Below the pieces are notes generated by a model. The model was not told the origin of the DNA and searched no databases. It saw only the letters and a program-made list of their open reading frames with translations. Positions 1 through 8,407 of a DNA stretch of 64,000 nt are shown here, one piece after another; positions within the stretch are counted from its first letter, which is position 1, and the number at the start of each line of letters is the position of its first letter. The translations under genes and the position numbers were made by a program. The stretch comes from Bradyrhizobium sp. BTAi1. Lineage in GTDB: Bacteria; Pseudomonadota; Alphaproteobacteria; Rhizobiales; Xanthobacteraceae. The stretch is from NCBI RefSeq assembly GCF_000015165.1, contig NC_009485.1, forward strand, positions 2,644,001 to 2,708,000, written 5' to 3'.

Positions 1-861
1 TTCCTGTTCGTCAATATCGTCAACGGGCTCGTCTACGGCTCCTTCCTGCTGCTGACGAGTCTCGGTCTCAGCCTGGTGTTCGGCCTCGGCCGTGTCGTCA
101 ACTTTGCGCATGGCGCGTTCTACGCGCTGGGCGGCTACGTGCTGATCTCGGTGATGCGGGTCGGCGCAGGCTTCTGGCTCGCGCTCGCGGTGGTGCCCGT
201 CGTGCTGACGGGCATCGGCCTCGCGCTGGAGGCGGGGCTGATCCGGCGTCTGCGCAAGCGGCCGGAGGTGGATACGCTGCTGGCGACCTTCGGTCTCTCC
301 GCGATGCTGGTCGGCGGCATCGAATATCTCTGGGGCACCAGCACGACGATCGTGAAGCCGCCGCTCGGCTTCGAGGGCATCGTTCAGGTGCTTTCCAACG
401 ACTTCCCCATCTATCGCTTCGCCGCGGCGGGATTGTCGCTGCTCATGGCCGCGGGCGTGTTGGCGATCGTGCAATGGACGCCACTCGGCCTGCGCATCCG
501 CGCGATCGCTGACGACGCGGAGATGGCGGAAGCCATCGGCGTCGATCGCTCCAGATTGCTGTGGCAGGTGTTCGGCTATGCGGCCGGGCTCGCGGGCTTT
601 GCCGGCGCGCTCGGGGCGCCGATCTTCGCGGTTCATCCGGAGATGGGGCTGTCGATCCTGATCGACTCGTTCCTGGTCGTCGTACTGGGCGGCCTCGGCA
701 GCCTCAAGGGGTCGACGATCGGCGCGGCCGTGGTGTCGGTCACGAAGGCGGTTGGCGGGGCCTATCTCGCGGACTGGTCGACCGCCTTGCTGTTCCTCAT
801 CGTCGCTTCCGTCCTGGTCGCACGTCCGACCGGCATTTTCGCAACCGGCCGGATCGCCTGA
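1..861 (+). CDS. LivH-type ABC transporter permease (5' end outside window)
   Basis: This is an inner-membrane permease of the branched-chain amino acid/urea ABC importer family. The frame is open from base 1, so the start lies upstream; 286 codons are visible, and the internal GTG at 76 is not the real start. Several hydrophobic spans are seen, with the family-typical VNFAHGAFYALGGY near the N-terminus and VVLGGLGSLKGSTIGA near the C-terminus. It is followed after 6 bases by the partner permease and then by two ATPases, the usual Liv/Urt order. The substrate cannot be read from the sequence; the amidases downstream suggest an amide, urea derivative or amino-acid-like nitrogen source. Confidence 0.88.
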   Translation, partial: FLFVNIVNGLVYGSFLLLTSLGLSLVFGLGRVVNFAHGAFYALGGYVLISVMRVGAGFWLALAVVPVVLTGIGLALEAGLIRRLRKRPEVDTLLATFGLSAMLVGGIEYLWGTSTTIVKPPLGFEGIVQVLSNDFPIYRFAAAGLSLLMAAGVLAIVQWTPLGLRIRAIADDAEMAEAIGVDRSRLLWQVFGYAAGLAGFAGALGAPIFAVHPEMGLSILIDSFLVVVLGGLGSLKGSTIGAAVVSVTKAVGGAYLADWSTALLFLIVASVLVARPTGIFATGRIA

Positions 862-867
862 CCGCTC

Positions 868-1860
868 ATGACGCTCACCTCATCAACGATCGGCACTGCG
901 GCGTCGGGTCGGACGAGCGCTCTCGTCACGATCGGTGTTGGTGCGCTCGCGCTGGCGGCCATCCTGGCCGCGCCGTGGCTGGCCAAGCCGTTCACCATCA
1001 CGCTGTTGACCGAGGCCTTCGTGCTCGCGATCTGGGCGATGAGCCTCAATCTGCTCAGCGGTCATGCCGGGCTGCTCAGCTTCGGGCACGCGGCGGGCTT
1101 CGGGCTTGGTGGCTACGCGGCCGGCTATTTCGCGCGCGAGGTGTCGGCGGATGTTATCTTGTCGCTGCTGTTCGCCGAGGCGGTGGTCTTCATCGTCGCC
1201 GCGCTGGCCGGTGCGGTCGCGATCCGGCTGTCGGGAGTCGCATTCTCGATCGTCTCGCTGTGCATCGCGCAGGTGCTCTATCAGGTGGCGATCGCCTGGC
1301 GGGCAGTCACCGAAGGCATGGATGGACTCCTCGGTGTCCCCTTGCCACGCCTGTTCGGCGCCACGATCAAAAACGGAGCGCCCTTCTACATTCTCGTGTC
1401 GGTCGTGATGATGGCGACGCTGGCGGGTCTCGCGCTGGTGCTGAAATCGCCGTTCGGTGCGACGCTGCGGGCGATCCGCACCAACGACATCCGCGCCGCC
1501 TCGATCGGGATCGACGTTCGCCTGCACAAATGGCTGGCCTTCGTGATCTCCTGGATGCTGGCCGGTCTCGCCGGCGGGCTCATGGTGTTCCTCAAGGCCG
1601 GCACCACGCCGATGTCGCTGCATTGGAGCGAATCCGGAAACGTCCTGATCATGACGATCTTCGGCGGCCTCGGCACCATCGTCGGGCCCGTCCTCGGCGC
1701 GGTGTGCTTCGTCTTCCTGCACGACGTCCTGACCTCGACGCTCGCGATCTGGCAGTTCGTGTTCGGCCTGATCTTCGTCGTGGTCGTCATCGCCTTCCCG
1801 TCGGGCCTTGCGGGCCTGCCCGCGCAATTTGGCAAGCTCCGATGGCGCTTCTCACGGTAA
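868..1860 (+). CDS. LivM-type ABC transporter permease
   Basis: This is the second inner-membrane permease of the Liv-type importer, 330 residues. It has about ten hydrophobic stretches, the LivM-type motif SLNLLSGHAGLLSFGHA near residues 53-70 and the conserved loop FGGLGTIVGPVLGA near residues 268-281, which contacts the ATPases in this family. The ATG at 868 follows the LivH stop by 6 bases. Its 3' end overlaps the following ATPase start by 19 bases, which points to translational coupling in one operon. Length and motifs are normal for the family; the substrate is not determined. Confidence 0.88.
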   Translation: MTLTSSTIGTAASGRTSALVTIGVGALALAAILAAPWLAKPFTITLLTEAFVLAIWAMSLNLLSGHAGLLSFGHAAGFGLGGYAAGYFAREVSADVILSLLFAEAVVFIVAALAGAVAIRLSGVAFSIVSLCIAQVLYQVAIAWRAVTEGMDGLLGVPLPRLFGATIKNGAPFYILVSVVMMATLAGLALVLKSPFGATLRAIRTNDIRAASIGIDVRLHKWLAFVISWMLAGLAGGLMVFLKAGTTPMSLHWSESGNVLIMTIFGGLGTIVGPVLGAVCFVFLHDVLTSTLAIWQFVFGLIFVVVVIAFPSGLAGLPAQFGKLRWRFSR

Positions 1861-2591
1861 CCGGCCTGGTCCGTCGTTTCGGATCGCTGCGCGCGGTCGA
1901 CGGACTCGTGCTGTCCGTGGAGCCAGGGCAGATCCATGCGCTGATCGGTCCCAACGGCGCCGGCAAGACCACGGCCTTCAACTGCATCTCCGGCTTTCTG
2001 GCGCCGACGGCGGGCCGCATCGAGCTCGACGGCTGCGACGTCACGGGATGGCCGTCGCACCGGCTGGTCTCGGCCGGGCTTTCGCGCACCTTCCAGGTGA
2101 CGAAGGTGTTCGACGACATCAGCGTGCGCGAGAACGTCGCGCTCGGCGTGCGATCGCGCCTGCGCATGAACCGCCGCTTCTGGCCCGGCGGCGCCGCAGT
2201 CTCTGCGGTGACGAAGATATGCGACGAGATCCTCGACACCGTGGGGCTCACGGCACGCGCGCAAAGCGCGGCCAGCGAGCTCTCGCATGGCGAAAGGCGG
2301 GTGCTTGAAATCGCCATATCGCTGTCTGTCGCGCCGAAGCTGCTGATGCTGGACGAGCCGACGGCGGGAATGTCCGCCGGCGATGCCGGTCTGATCGGCC
2401 GGCTGGTGCGCCAGCTGGCGCGCACCACGGCGGTGCTGCTGGTCGAGCACGATATCGATCTCGTGCTGGGACTGTCGGACCGGATCACGGTGATGGCACA
2501 GGGGCGGGCGATCGCGACCGGCACGCCGGAGGCGGTCAGCCGGGATGCGGCCGTGCAAGAGGCCTATCTGGGACGGAGTGTCGATCGATGA
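1842..2591 (+). CDS. LivG-type ABC transporter ATP-binding protein
   Basis: This is a cytoplasmic ATPase of the Liv-type importer, 249 residues. Walker A GPNGAGKTT lies at residues 36-44, the signature is the LivG-like variant LSHGERR near residue 148, Walker B is LLMLDEPTAGMS near residue 166, and the H-loop is LLVEHD. The frame is open far upstream into livM, but homology begins at the ATG at 1842 (MALLTVTGLVRRFG), so that start was chosen. It overlaps the permease end by 19 bases and the next ATPase start by 4 bases (ATGA). Two ATPases (LivG and LivF) normally form a heterodimer in this family. Confidence 0.88.
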   Translation: MALLTVTGLVRRFGSLRAVDGLVLSVEPGQIHALIGPNGAGKTTAFNCISGFLAPTAGRIELDGCDVTGWPSHRLVSAGLSRTFQVTKVFDDISVRENVALGVRSRLRMNRRFWPGGAAVSAVTKICDEILDTVGLTARAQSAASELSHGERRVLEIAISLSVAPKLLMLDEPTAGMSAGDAGLIGRLVRQLARTTAVLLVEHDIDLVLGLSDRITVMAQGRAIATGTPEAVSRDAAVQEAYLGRSVDR

Positions 2592-3313
2592 CGCTGCATC
2601 TCAAGGCGGTTCACGTCCATCTGGGATCGGCCCACATCCTTCACGGCATCGATCTCGACGTGCGCCCGGGCGAGATCGTCTGCCTGCTCGGCCGCAACGG
2701 CGTCGGCAAGAGCACGACGTTGCGCACGATCATGGGGCTGGTGGCGCCGAGCCAGGGTGAGCTGTCGTTCGAGGGCCAGCGGATCGCGGGGCTGCCGCCG
2801 CATCGGGTCTGCGCGCGCGGCATTGCCTGGGTGCCCGAGGACCGCCGCGTCTTCGCCTCCCTCACGGTCGAGGAGAACATCCGCGTCGCAGCCGAGATCA
2901 CAGGTCCCCGTTCGGCACAAGCGCGGGCCGAGGCGGCGATCGCGCCGTTTCCGGATCTGCGCGGCAAGCTGAAGCAGCGCGCGGGGACGCTGAGCGGCGG
3001 ACAGCAGCAGATGCTGGCGATCGCCCGCGCGCTCGCAGCCGAGCCGCGCCTATTGCTGCTCGACGAGCCGTCGGAAGGGCTCGCGCCCGTCATGGTCGCG
3101 GCCATTCGCGAGGCCATTGTGCAGATGCGCACGCGAGGAATCGCAGTCCTGCTCGTCGAGCAGAATCTGCAGCTGGCGCTCGGTCTGGGCGACGTCTTCT
3201 ACGTGCTCAGCCGCGACGCCGTCGTCTTTCACGGCAGCCGGCAGGACATCCTGCAATCCCAGATCATCGGACAGCACCTCGGCATCGATCTGCGTGAGAC
3301 CGAGCGGGCCTGA
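2588..3313 (+). CDS. LivF-type ABC transporter ATP-binding protein
   Basis: This is the second ATPase of the importer, 241 residues. Walker A GRNGVGKST is at residues 35-43, the Q-loop region contains WVPEDRRVFASLTVEEN, the signature is LSGGQQQMLAIARAL and Walker B is LLLLDEPSEGLAP. The phrase WVPEDRRVFASLTVEEN is characteristic of LivF/UrtE proteins. Its start overlaps the livG stop (ATGA). No Liv-type periplasmic binding protein follows; it may lie before the window start. A 323-base gap separates this gene from the next one. Confidence 0.88.
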   Translation: MTLHLKAVHVHLGSAHILHGIDLDVRPGEIVCLLGRNGVGKSTTLRTIMGLVAPSQGELSFEGQRIAGLPPHRVCARGIAWVPEDRRVFASLTVEENIRVAAEITGPRSAQARAEAAIAPFPDLRGKLKQRAGTLSGGQQQMLAIARALAAEPRLLLLDEPSEGLAPVMVAAIREAIVQMRTRGIAVLLVEQNLQLALGLGDVFYVLSRDAVVFHGSRQDILQSQIIGQHLGIDLRETERA

Positions 3314-3549
3314 ATAGCCGCTGGCCAAGGGCCGACCCGCGCCAGGCAGGGATCAACGTAGAGCCGCACTTGGGACGGCAGAGGGTTCTCTGGCCGTCGC
3401 GCCGGATCGCTCTTCGGCTTGTGATGGCAGTATGGGACCACACATGGTGGCCTAATTAGCTCGCGACGTCGTGGACGAGAGAACGCTATTGCCCGCATTG
3501 CGCCTCGAAGTAGCAAGTTCTTACAAATCAGGACGGCAATGATCCCGCG

Positions 3550-3561
3550 GCAATTAATTGC
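3550..3561. promoter_or_regulatory. 12-bp AT-rich palindrome, possible operator
   Basis: GCAATTAATTGC is a perfect 12-bp palindrome 75 bases upstream of the amidase start, in an otherwise GC-rich genome. Position and symmetry suit a repressor or activator site, but no matching regulator gene is adjacent and it could be chance. Confidence 0.25.
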
Positions 3562-3588
3562 TGCAATCCGGCCCATCCAGCCCCTAGC

Positions 3589-3606
3589 GATCATGATCTC
3601 TGATCA
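3589..3606. promoter_or_regulatory. Adjacent palindromes GATCATGATC and TGATCA
   Basis: A perfect 10-bp palindrome (3589-3598) is followed two bases later by TGATCA (3601-3606), about 30 bases before the amidase ATG. This spacing would allow a bound protein to block RNA polymerase or the ribosome binding site. It is a candidate operator only. Confidence 0.2.
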
Positions 3607-3636
3607 ATCGTTCTCGGAACGGGAAGGTGAGGCCGC

Positions 3637-5070
3637 ATGTCTGCTCAGAACACACCGCTGCGCGCGGCTAAGCCGTCATCGTCGAGCGATCCGAGCCTGC
3701 TCTCCGCGGTCGAATTGGTCGAACACTACCGCGCCAGGACATTGTCGCCGGTCGAGGTCGTCCGCGCGGTGCTCGACCGGATCGCGCGCCTGGAGCCGCG
3801 CATCAATGCGTTTGCGAAGCTCGATGCCGACGCTGCGCTGGCAGCTGCGCAGGCCTCTGAGGCGCGCTGGCAGCGCGGCGAGCCGGTCGGGCTCGTCGAT
3901 GGTGTCCCGGCGGCGTTGAAGGACCTTGTTCTCGCCAAGGGCTGGCCGACGCTGCGGGGCAGCCGCGCCGTCGATCCCGCACAGGATTGGAGCGAGGATT
4001 CGCCGGCCACGGCGCGGCTGCGCGAGCAGGGCGCCGTGCTGCTCGGCAAGACGACGACGTCCGAATTCGGCTGGAAGGGGCTTGGCGACAGTCCGCTGAC
4101 CGGCATCACCCGCAATCCCTGGAATCCCGCGCATACGCCGGGCGGCAGCAGCGGCGGCTCGGCTGCTGCTGCTGCGATCGGCTTTGGTCCGCTGCATGTC
4201 GCCACCGATGGCGGCGGCTCGACCCGGCTTCCCGCCGCGCATAGCGGCGTGTTCGGCTTCAAGCCGAGCTTCGGCCGCGTCCCGGTCTATCCGCCATCGC
4301 AGAACGGCACGTTGTTTCACGTCACGCCGCTGACGCGTTCCGTGCAGGATGCCGCGCTGTTGCTCGACGTCATCGCGCGCCCAGATGCACGCGACTTCCA
4401 CGCGCTGCCGGCGCAGGACATTTCCTGGCAAGCGGGCCTCGATCAGGGCGTCGAGGGCCTGCGCATCGCATTTAGTCCGACGCTCGGCTATGCGTCGATC
4501 GATCCGGAGGTGGAGCGCATCGTGGCCGATGCGGCCAAGGCGTTCGCCCGACTCGGTGCGACGGTCGAACTGGTCGATCCGGGCATCGAGGATCCGTTCG
4601 ACATCTTCCAGACGTTCTGGTTTGCAGGCGCCGCCAAGCTGGTGCAGTCGTTCGATCCGGAGCGGCGCGCGCTGATCGAGCAGGGGCTGCAGGATGTCGC
4701 CGAGAAGGGACGTTCGATCGATGTCGTGAGCTATCTCAAGGCGGTCGATCGCCGCGAGGCGCTGGGGCGGCATTTCGGCCGCTTTCATCAGGATTGGGAT
4801 CTGCTGCTCACGCCGACCACCGCTTTCCCGGCCTCGGCGATCGAAGCCTCGCAGGCCGATCTGGTCGCTCGCCCGATCCGTTCGCCGTTCACCTATCCGT
4901 TCAACCTGACACAGCAGCCGGCGGCTTCGGTGCCCGCGGGATTGATCGCGGCCGGCCTTCCGGTGGGCCTGCAGATCATCGGCGCGAAATTCGCCGATGC
5001 CCTGGTGCTGCGCGCGGCGCGGGCGTTCGAACAGGCCCGTCCGTTCTCCCGGCCCCGTGATCCGTCATGA
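3637..5070 (+). CDS. Amidase-signature-family hydrolase
   Basis: This is a 477-residue serine amidohydrolase of the amidase signature family (GatA/AtzE/FAAH type), expected to be cytoplasmic and to hydrolyse a C-N amide bond. The Ser-cisSer-Lys machinery is visible: K95 in AALKD, GGSSGGS at residues 169-175 and the nucleophile S195 in DGGGSTR. The ATG at 3637 is preceded by a purine-rich AAGGTGAGG. Its stop overlaps the ATG of the allophanate-hydrolase-like gene (ATGA), so the two enzymes are co-translated. Such pairs occur in pathways that strip nitrogen from urea derivatives; the exact substrate is unknown. It could also be annotated as an AtzE-like or GatA-like protein, but a GatBC context is absent. 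Confidence 0.85.
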   Translation: MSAQNTPLRAAKPSSSSDPSLLSAVELVEHYRARTLSPVEVVRAVLDRIARLEPRINAFAKLDADAALAAAQASEARWQRGEPVGLVDGVPAALKDLVLAKGWPTLRGSRAVDPAQDWSEDSPATARLREQGAVLLGKTTTSEFGWKGLGDSPLTGITRNPWNPAHTPGGSSGGSAAAAAIGFGPLHVATDGGGSTRLPAAHSGVFGFKPSFGRVPVYPPSQNGTLFHVTPLTRSVQDAALLLDVIARPDARDFHALPAQDISWQAGLDQGVEGLRIAFSPTLGYASIDPEVERIVADAAKAFARLGATVELVDPGIEDPFDIFQTFWFAGAAKLVQSFDPERRALIEQGLQDVAEKGRSIDVVSYLKAVDRREALGRHFGRFHQDWDLLLTPTTAFPASAIEASQADLVARPIRSPFTYPFNLTQQPAASVPAGLIAAGLPVGLQIIGAKFADALVLRAARAFEQARPFSRPRDPS

Positions 5071-6482
5071 CCGCGACGCAGCTGGAGATCGATCTGGAGC
5101 TGCCACGGCTGGCCGCCGCTTACGCAAGCGGTACGCTGACGCCATCGGCGGTGGTGGATCATCTGGTGCGCGAGATTGCGCGCCGGGGCGAGGACGGTGT
5201 CTGGATCAGCGTTGCAGATCGCGACGGCCTGCTGGCGCGCGCGCGACAGCTCGAAGCGCTCACGCCGGCTCAGCGCGAGGCGCTGCCGCTGTGGGGCATC
5301 CCCTTCAGCGTCAAGGACTGCATCGACGCTGCCGGCTTTGCCACCACGTCGGCCTGTCCCGGCTTTTCCTATTTGCCGGCGGCCAACAGCCCATCGGTCG
5401 AGCGTCTGCTGGCGGCCGGCGCGATCCTGATCGGCAAGACCAACATGGATCAGTTCGCGACCGGGCTGGTGGGCACGCGATCGCCCTACGGCGTGGCGCG
5501 CAATCCGTTCGATGCGGCCTACATTCCCGGCGGATCGAGCTCGGGCGCCGCGGTGTCGGTCGCAAGCGGTCTCGTGAGCGTCGCGCTCGGCACCGACACC
5601 GGCGGCTCGGGCCGGGTCCCGGCGGCGTTCAACAATATCGTCGGATTGAAGCCGACGCGCGGATTGATCAGCGGCGCCGGCACCGTGCCGGCGTGCCGCT
5701 CGATCGAGACGGTCTCGATCTTCGCGCTCACCGTGCCGGATGCGCGGAGGGTCTTCGACGTCGCGCGCGGCTACGACGCCCATGATCCGTTTTCAAGGCA
5801 GCATGCGTTGGCGCCAGAGGAGGTTGTCACACCGATCCGGTTTGGCATTCCGGACCGCGGATCGCTCGACTTCTTCGGCGACGCCGAGGCCGCGGCGCTG
5901 TTCGACGCCGCCGTCCGGCGTCTCGGCGAGTCCGGAACCGTCGATAGCAGTATCGACTATGCGCCGTTCAGCGAGCTCAATCAGTTGCTGTTCAAGGGGC
6001 CGTGGCTGGCCGAGCGCTATGGCGCGCTGCGGTCCATCGTCGATGGCCGGCCCGATGCGCTGCTGCCGGTCACGCGGGCGATTCTCGAAGGCGGCCGGTC
6101 GATCTCCGGTGCCGAAGTGTTTGCCGCGCAGCAGCGCTGCGAGGTTCTGAAGCGACAGATTGCAGCGCTGTGGCAACGGATCGATGTCCTGGTCGTCCCG
6201 ACCACCGGCACGATCTATCGCATCGATGAGATCGAGGCCGATCCGCTCGACCGCAACTACAAGCTCGGGACCTACACCAACTTCGTCAATCTCGCCGATC
6301 TCGCCGCCGTCGCCATCCCCGCCGGCTTCCGGCCGAACGGGCTGCCCTTCGGCATCACGCTGCTTGCGCCAGCGTTCTCCGACCATCGGCTCGCCACGAT
6401 CGCCGCGCGCGTCCATGACGCGGGAGGCTGGCCGCTGGGCGCAAGAGCCGCGCGGCACGTGGCGATCCAGGGCCGGCCATGA
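5067..6482 (+). CDS. atzF: Allophanate-hydrolase-like amidase (AtzF family), lacking the C-terminal domain
   Basis: This 471-residue amidase-signature protein resembles the N-terminal half of allophanate hydrolase, which converts allophanate to ammonia and carbon dioxide at the end of urea, biuret and cyanuric acid breakdown. Catalytic residues are K83 (FSVKDC), the GGSSSGAA stretch with S157, and S181 (TDTGGSG). Their spacing (74 and 24 residues) equals what I recall for AtzF (Lys91, Ser165, Ser189). The segment after the nucleophile, GTVPACRSIETVSIFALT, is also typical of allophanate hydrolases. The protein ends just after the amidase domain, so the roughly 130-residue C-terminal domain of full-length AtzF is absent. 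It is coupled to both neighbours by 4-base overlaps. Confidence 0.78.
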   Translation: MTATQLEIDLELPRLAAAYASGTLTPSAVVDHLVREIARRGEDGVWISVADRDGLLARARQLEALTPAQREALPLWGIPFSVKDCIDAAGFATTSACPGFSYLPAANSPSVERLLAAGAILIGKTNMDQFATGLVGTRSPYGVARNPFDAAYIPGGSSSGAAVSVASGLVSVALGTDTGGSGRVPAAFNNIVGLKPTRGLISGAGTVPACRSIETVSIFALTVPDARRVFDVARGYDAHDPFSRQHALAPEEVVTPIRFGIPDRGSLDFFGDAEAAALFDAAVRRLGESGTVDSSIDYAPFSELNQLLFKGPWLAERYGALRSIVDGRPDALLPVTRAILEGGRSISGAEVFAAQQRCEVLKRQIAALWQRIDVLVVPTTGTIYRIDEIEADPLDRNYKLGTYTNFVNLADLAAVAIPAGFRPNGLPFGITLLAPAFSDHRLATIAARVHDAGGWPLGARAARHVAIQGRP

Positions 6483-7345
6483 ACATCAGTCTCGGCCCGA
6501 CATTGGTCGATCAAGGGGGCCGTCGCCCGCGCGCGCTGCCGCAAGATACGGCCACGGACGGTCACGACGGGGCGGGCCGGATCGAGATGACGGACGTCGC
6601 GATCGCGTTCGGCGACAAGACGCGCCAGTCGAGCGATGTCGTCACGGATATCGATCTCACGATCGAGCCCGGGCAGTTCGCCGTGCTGATCGGTCCCTCG
6701 GGGTGCGGAAAGTCGACTTTGCTCAATGCCGCCGCCGGCTTCGTCCGCCCCAGCCGCGGCACGGTCGCCGTCGACGGTCGCGTGGTCAACAGGCCGACCT
6801 CGTCGGTCGGGATCGTCTTCCAGAATTTTGCGCTGTTCCCCTGGTTCTCGGCGCTCGGCAATGTCGAATTTCCGCTGAAGCAGCTGTCGCTGTCACGCGC
6901 GGAGCGGCGCGACCGCGCCATCGCCGCGCTGACGGAGGTCGGCCTCGGCGCGCATCTGCGGAAGTATCCCGGCCAGCTCTCCGGCGGCATGAAGCAGCGG
7001 GTCGCGATCGCGCGGACGCTCGTGCTCAGCCCCGAGGTGCTGCTGATGGACGAGCCATTCGGGGCGCTCGATGCGCAGACCCGGCTGTCGATGCAGGCGC
7101 TGCTGCTCAGCCTGTGGGACCGGCGGCGCTCCACCGTGCTGTTCGTCACCCATGACGTCGACGAGGCGCTGATCCTGGCCGACGTCGTCTACGTGATGTC
7201 GGCCGCGCCCGGCCGCATCATCCGCCGGATCGATGTCGATACGCCGCGGCCGCGCGCCGTCGACCGGCTCGATCAGGCCTTTCTCGACCGGCGCGCGCAC
7301 ATCATCGGCCTGCTGCGCCAGCAACATGTGACGGACATCACCTGA
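6479..7345 (+). CDS. Nitrate/sulfonate/taurine-type ABC transporter ATP-binding protein
   Basis: This is a 288-residue ATPase of the NrtD/SsuB/TauB family. After a variable 40-residue leader come Walker A GPSGCGKST (residues 72-80), signature LSGGMKQRVAIAR, Walker B VLLMDEPFGALD and an H-loop in FVTHDVDEAL. The ATG overlaps the preceding amidase stop (ATGA). With the binding protein at 7369 and the permease at 9812 it forms a complete importer. The family carries nitrate, sulfonates, taurine, pyrimidine precursors and other small planar molecules. Co-transcription with amidases and an amidohydrolase suggests a nitrogen-rich heterocycle or amide rather than a sulfonate. Confidence 0.87.
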   Translation: MNISLGPTLVDQGGRRPRALPQDTATDGHDGAGRIEMTDVAIAFGDKTRQSSDVVTDIDLTIEPGQFAVLIGPSGCGKSTLLNAAAGFVRPSRGTVAVDGRVVNRPTSSVGIVFQNFALFPWFSALGNVEFPLKQLSLSRAERRDRAIAALTEVGLGAHLRKYPGQLSGGMKQRVAIARTLVLSPEVLLMDEPFGALDAQTRLSMQALLLSLWDRRRSTVLFVTHDVDEALILADVVYVMSAAPGRIIRRIDVDTPRPRAVDRLDQAFLDRRAHIIGLLRQQHVTDIT

Positions 7346-7368
7346 GATCAATGACGGAAGGATTCATC

Positions 7369-8355
7369 ATGCGCCAATTGAAGTCGATCGGGGCCAGCCT
7401 GCTGTTTCTCGCGCTCGGTGCTGTCAGCGCGACTGCCGCCGACACCGGCAAGCTGATCTTCGGCCAGACCCTTCCGGGCGGCAGCCTGCAGAGCGCGCCG
7501 GTCGCGATCGCCATCGAGAAGGGGTACTTCAAGGAGGCAGGCCTCGACGTCGAGATCGTCCGCTTCCCCAGCGGCAGGCGCGGCCTCGAGGCGCTGATCG
7601 GCGGCCAGGTCGATCTCGCCTTCATGGCCGAATATCCGCCGGTCATCGGCGCGCTGCAGAACCAGAAGTTCGCGGTCATCACCGAACTCGGCAGGTTCAC
7701 CGGCAACCGCATCATCGGCCGCGCCGATCTCGGCTTCACGAGCATTGCCGATCTCGCCGGAAAGCGGGTGGGGACCAGTCTTGGCACCAATGCCGAGTTC
7801 CTGACCAACCTGACGTTGGAGAAGAACGGGCTGAAGGCGGAGATCGTTAATCTGGCGCCCGCCGACATCGTGCCGGCGCTGGAGCGCGGCGACATCCAGG
7901 CGGCCGTCCCGTTCCCCGACTACTACGGCAAGGCGAGGGAGATCCTCGGTGAACGCTACCGCGAGATCGTCAGCAAGGACTACGACGCCTACATGGTGGT
8001 GTCGGCGTCACGCAAGGCGATCGAGCAGCAGCCCGGCGACATCAAGAAATTCCTCGCTGCGCTGTTGAAGGCGAGCGAGCTCATCCGCAACGATCCGGCG
8101 TCGGCGAAGGCTGCGGTCGTCGCAGCGGCCCAGGGCGCACTGAGCGCCGCTACCGTCGACCAAGCCTGGGCTGAATACACCTTCCGCCTCGGCTTCCAGA
8201 CCGGGTTGCTCGATGTGCTCGAAGCCGAGGCCAAATGGGTCGAGGCGAAGGGCATCATCAAGGGTGCGAGCATCGATCGGGCCGGGCTGCGCGGCTATCT
8301 CGCCGATGGCCCGATCGGCGCGCTCGCGCCGGACCTGAACGCGCTGTCCAAATGA
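7369..8355 (+). CDS. ABC transporter periplasmic substrate-binding protein (SsuA/TauA/NMT1-like)
   Basis: This is a 328-residue periplasmic binding protein with a Sec signal peptide ending near TAA (MRQLKSIGASLLFLALGAVS then ATAADTGK). I chose the ATG at 7369 because it begins the signal peptide and is preceded by GGAAGGA; an in-frame ATG at 7351 would add six residues. The mature part shows the family features: SAPVAIAIEKGYFKEAGLDVEIV followed by a glycine-rich segment. It presumably feeds the permease at 9812 and the ATPase at 6479. Ligand specificity cannot be deduced. Confidence 0.85.
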   Translation: MRQLKSIGASLLFLALGAVSATAADTGKLIFGQTLPGGSLQSAPVAIAIEKGYFKEAGLDVEIVRFPSGRRGLEALIGGQVDLAFMAEYPPVIGALQNQKFAVITELGRFTGNRIIGRADLGFTSIADLAGKRVGTSLGTNAEFLTNLTLEKNGLKAEIVNLAPADIVPALERGDIQAAVPFPDYYGKAREILGERYREIVSKDYDAYMVVSASRKAIEQQPGDIKKFLAALLKASELIRNDPASAKAAVVAAAQGALSAATVDQAWAEYTFRLGFQTGLLDVLEAEAKWVEAKGIIKGASIDRAGLRGYLADGPIGALAPDLNALSK

Positions 8356-8407
8356 TCTCGCGGCTCGCGCCAAGCCTGATGCATCGACCGATCGAGCGGA
8401 GCCATCC

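Larger units (their letters stand above)
3314..3636. other. Intergenic region between Liv-type operon and amidase operon
   Basis: There is no convincing gene in these 323 bases. The distal part, from about 3440, is less GC-rich than its surroundings and holds two perfect palindromes listed separately. It is the likely promoter region of the amidase/ABC operon that starts at 3637. No clear factor-independent terminator follows the LivF gene. Confidence 0.5.

Noticed and set aside
561..1841. Upstream extension of the LivG frame
   Set aside because: It overlaps two permease genes in another frame; homology starts at the ATG at 1842.
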